Positions 22,087-24,092 of a stretch of DNA of 24,092 nt are shown here, piece after piece. A program made the position numbers and the translations under genes. Where the stretch lies: the NCBI GenBank assembly GCA_041658465.1, contig JBBAAC010000009.1:1-24092 (forward strand), given 5' to 3'. The notes under the pieces are model-generated. The model saw nothing but the letters and a program-made list of their open reading frames with translations, ran no database searches and had not been told where the DNA came from. This DNA comes from JAJZQH01 sp041658465. Lineage in GTDB: Bacteria > UBA10199 > 2-02-FULL-44-16 > JAAZCA01. Each line of letters opens with the position of its first letter. Positions within the stretch are counted from its first letter, which is position 1.

Positions 22087-24092
22087 TTAACGTATGCCGC
22101 CAGCCGCTTGTTGTTGCCGCAGGTGTTCCATCACGGCCTCGGGCGGATCTACCTTGCCCGCATCCACGAGCCTCCCCAGGCTTGCCCAAGTGCCGACATC
22201 GGACCACGAATTCCTGCCCTCCCTGTCAAACGGGAGTACTGCGACCCTGCCGGCATCTGCCGCGGGCTCCATGAGCGCGTAGTCGATCGATTTTGGCGTA
22301 AGCGGCTCGAAGTAACTGGTGAGCAAACGCTGGGATAAGGGGACATCCGCAGGCTGCCCTCCATATACCGCCTCGAGCCCCGCGTGCATCACCGGCTGAT
22401 GGATTGCCAGGTTACGCAGGAAGGCCTGGGTCCCCCACACGAACATGCCGCTGTTCCAGTAGTAATCCCTAGACTCCAGGTACTGCTGTGCCGTCTCCAC
22501 AGAGGGCTTCTCCACGAAATTCTCGACCCTGTAGACGCCAGGCGAACCCGGCACCTCGGTGCCGCGCTTTATGTAACCGTATTCAGGCGAGGGCAATGTC
22601 GGGTCTATGCCGAACGTGATCAGGCCGCCGCTCGTCACTGCGAAAGAGACCGCCCCGGCGACCTGACTGAGGAATCGCTCCGGATCCTCTATGTAGTGAT
22701 CTGAAGGGACTATTACCGCCACGGAGTTCGGATCCCTTGCCGCAAGCCTGTACATGAGGGTCGCGATCGCAGGCGCCGTGTTTCGCATCATCGGCTCGCC
22801 GACTATGTTCGCATCCGGCAGATCAGGGACCTGCTCCTTCACCTTATCCATGTATCGTGCGTTGGTAGCGACCCAGATGCGTTGTGCCGGAACGGTGCTG
22901 CGGAAGCGGTCGATGGTCTGCTGGAGCATCGAGCTGTCCTTGCTGGTGATCTGCAGGAATTGCTTCGGCCTGTCCTCCGTGCTGTAGGGCTCAAAGCGCC
23001 TGCCAATCCCGCCTGCCAAAACGACGAGGTTCACAGGCGGAGACTCCGACTCCGCCCTTTCCGCAGGCGTAATCTGTTCGGCCGCAATAGAAGGATAAAG
23101 CTCCCTGGCCCCATGAATGATATTGCCGAGCTGGAGAATAAACCGCGCCGTGAGAGGACCCCACTCGTACTGCGCCGCTATGGCGAGCGCTTTCTCGGCC
23201 ATGGCGCGGGCCTCAGGCGGATTGTCGATGAGCCTCTGGATCGCGCTGGCGAAGCGCTTCGGAACTTCTCCCTGCTTGAGCGACACTATCATTGCCGCCT
23301 TATTCGTCCTGTCCAGATGCATGGCATATGGCGTGAAGTCAGTGGCCACAAGCGGCATACCGCCCCTCGTGCCGTCCTGCACCGCCATGCCCCAGCCCTC
23401 CTGTCGGGACGCGCTCGCAACTATCGCGATATGGAACTGATCCTTCTCATCACCATGCGGCAGGCTCATGAGAGGACCCATGAGCGCATCTGGAACCATT
23501 CCAAGCAGGAAGACCCTGCGCTTGAGGCCAAGCCTGTCGATCTCCTGTCTCAAGCCGTCATAAATGCTCGGCTTGTTCACCTCCGGCTCCGGCCTGTCGC
23601 GCGGGCCGGTGATGAAGAGGAGCGTGTTCTCGGGAAGATACTGCATCGCTCGTATGAGCTCGATCTTCTGTTTCGTATCGTCCATGCGGCCCGCCTCGAC
23701 CACGACGTTGAAGGCCTGCGGGTTCTGCCGCATCGCTTCGATGATATCCTGCGGCACATTGGTTTCTGAAAAATAGCGCACCATCGCGTCTTCGGTGTCA
23801 AACGCCGCCATGTTGGAGGCGAATTTTCTGGACTCCTTGTCCTTCTCCTCCATTAACGAGTCTATCGCCTCCTTTGAGGCGCGCGGCTTCTGGAAATAAT
23901 CAAACAGCCTCTGGATCTCAGGATCATTGACGTCATCGCGAGGGTGGTATCTGTCGGGATCGGTGCCCGGCTCGAATCTGATGGCGTGCTTGGTCGCGGG
24001 CATTCCGAGCTGATACGCGGTGTCCAGGATCTCCTGGGAGGTGATCACGACGACGGCCACGGGCAGCTGGTTGGCAAAGAGCGCTGCGGAGT
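22087..24092 (-). CDS. Fusion of GT4 transferase domain and mannose-1-phosphate guanylyltransferase (5' end outside window)
   Basis: 667 residues are visible and the frame stays open to the window edge. Visible residues ~1-330 are the C-domain half of an SPS-like GT4: FEPGTDPDRYHP, EAGRMDDTKQK, and EGWGMAVQD as a conservative EX7D version of EX7E. After a short linker, residues ~352-667 are a ManC-type nucleotidyltransferase that makes GDP-mannose from mannose-1-phosphate and GTP: LAGGIGRRFEPYS...RPKQFL (P-loop-like activation site), PSDHYIED, ENFVEKP, YYWNSGMFVWG, KSIDYALME and WSDVGTWASL. The cupin isomerase domain of bifunctional ManC is absent. The RMDDTKQK site is less basic than in the other two GT4s. 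Joining donor synthesis to a transferase implies GDP-mannose as donor for this group, an inference. Confidence 0.9.
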   Translation of the reverse strand, partial: SAALFANQLPVAVVVITSQEILDTAYQLGMPATKHAIRFEPGTDPDRYHPRDDVNDPEIQRLFDYFQKPRASKEAIDSLMEEKDKESRKFASNMAAFDTEDAMVRYFSETNVPQDIIEAMRQNPQAFNVVVEAGRMDDTKQKIELIRAMQYLPENTLLFITGPRDRPEPEVNKPSIYDGLRQEIDRLGLKRRVFLLGMVPDALMGPLMSLPHGDEKDQFHIAIVASASRQEGWGMAVQDGTRGGMPLVATDFTPYAMHLDRTNKAAMIVSLKQGEVPKRFASAIQRLIDNPPEARAMAEKALAIAAQYEWGPLTARFILQLGNIIHGARELYPSIAAEQITPAERAESESPPVNLVVLAGGIGRRFEPYSTEDRPKQFLQITSKDSSMLQQTIDRFRSTVPAQRIWVATNARYMDKVKEQVPDLPDANIVGEPMMRNTAPAIATLMYRLAARDPNSVAVIVPSDHYIEDPERFLSQVAGAVSFAVTSGGLITFGIDPTLPSPEYGYIKRGTEVPGSPGVYRVENFVEKPSVETAQQYLESRDYYWNSGMFVWGTQAFLRNLAIHQPVMHAGLEAVYGGQPADVPLSQRLLTSYFEPLTPKSIDYALMEPAADAGRVAVLPFDREGRNSWSDVGTWASLGRLVDAGKVDPPEAVMEHLRQQQAAGGIR

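Noticed and set aside
1..24092. tRNA genes, rRNA, CRISPR arrays, integrase or transposase genes
   Set aside because: None recognised on either strand on reading; a tRNAscan or HMM scan could still find a divergent one.

Overview
The window looks like chromosomal DNA of a free-living Gram-negative-type bacterium with fairly GC-rich coding sequence. It has a lipobox-bearing lipoprotein, tightly packed genes and short Shine-Dalgarno-led operons. Gene content (bacterial G1P-dehydrogenase homolog, sucrose-phosphate-synthase-like GT4 enzymes, OPA antiporter) would fit a deltaproteobacterium-like or uncultured lineage, but I cannot fix the phylum from sequence alone. I see no rRNA, tRNA, CRISPR array, integrase or transposase gene.

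Layout. (1) 1-3560 is an accessory stretch. It holds a partial lipoprotein with a transglutaminase-like C/H signature (minus), an unrecognised 237-aa protein, a detached 3' fragment of rlmN, a transglutaminase-like cysteine-protease-type protein, and a 56-aa minus ORF with its own promoter- and operator-like repeats. (2) 3560-3817 is a 258-bp nearly palindromic, MITE-like element inserted at CTAG in the last codons of rlmN; it replaces the tail of RlmN without touching its catalytic residues. (3) 3770-5520 is a minus-strand operon, HAD hydrolase then rlmN. (4) 5620-7802 is a divergent operon, MFS transporter then PfkB-type sugar kinase, convergent with a glycerol-1-phosphate-dehydrogenase-like gene (7807-9117, minus).

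(5) 9221-16829 is the most unusual part. Two consecutive units each consist of a TTGACA/TATATG promoter, a ~330-nt structured RNA ending in a perfect intrinsic terminator, and then a gene for a giant (1152 and 1099 aa) multi-spanning membrane protein. The two RNAs share a 149-nt core with only 8 substitutions and no indels (about 95 %), and substitutions in a helix keep pairing. The two proteins are recognisably paralogous but far more diverged. I recognise neither the RNA nor the protein family. The second protein is translationally coupled to a GT4 glycosyltransferase.

(6) 16829-24092 is a sugar-transfer region: a GT4 (plus), an OPA-family organophosphate antiporter (plus), then on the minus strand a GT4-mannose-1-phosphate guanylyltransferase fusion (5' end outside the window) followed 9 bp later by another GT4 with a long N-terminal extension and a changed EX7E motif. 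Sugar kinase, HAD hydrolase, GDP-mannose synthesis, three SPS-like transferases and two transporters suggest synthesis or handling of a phosphorylated mannose-containing glycoside. That is inference from neighbourhood only.
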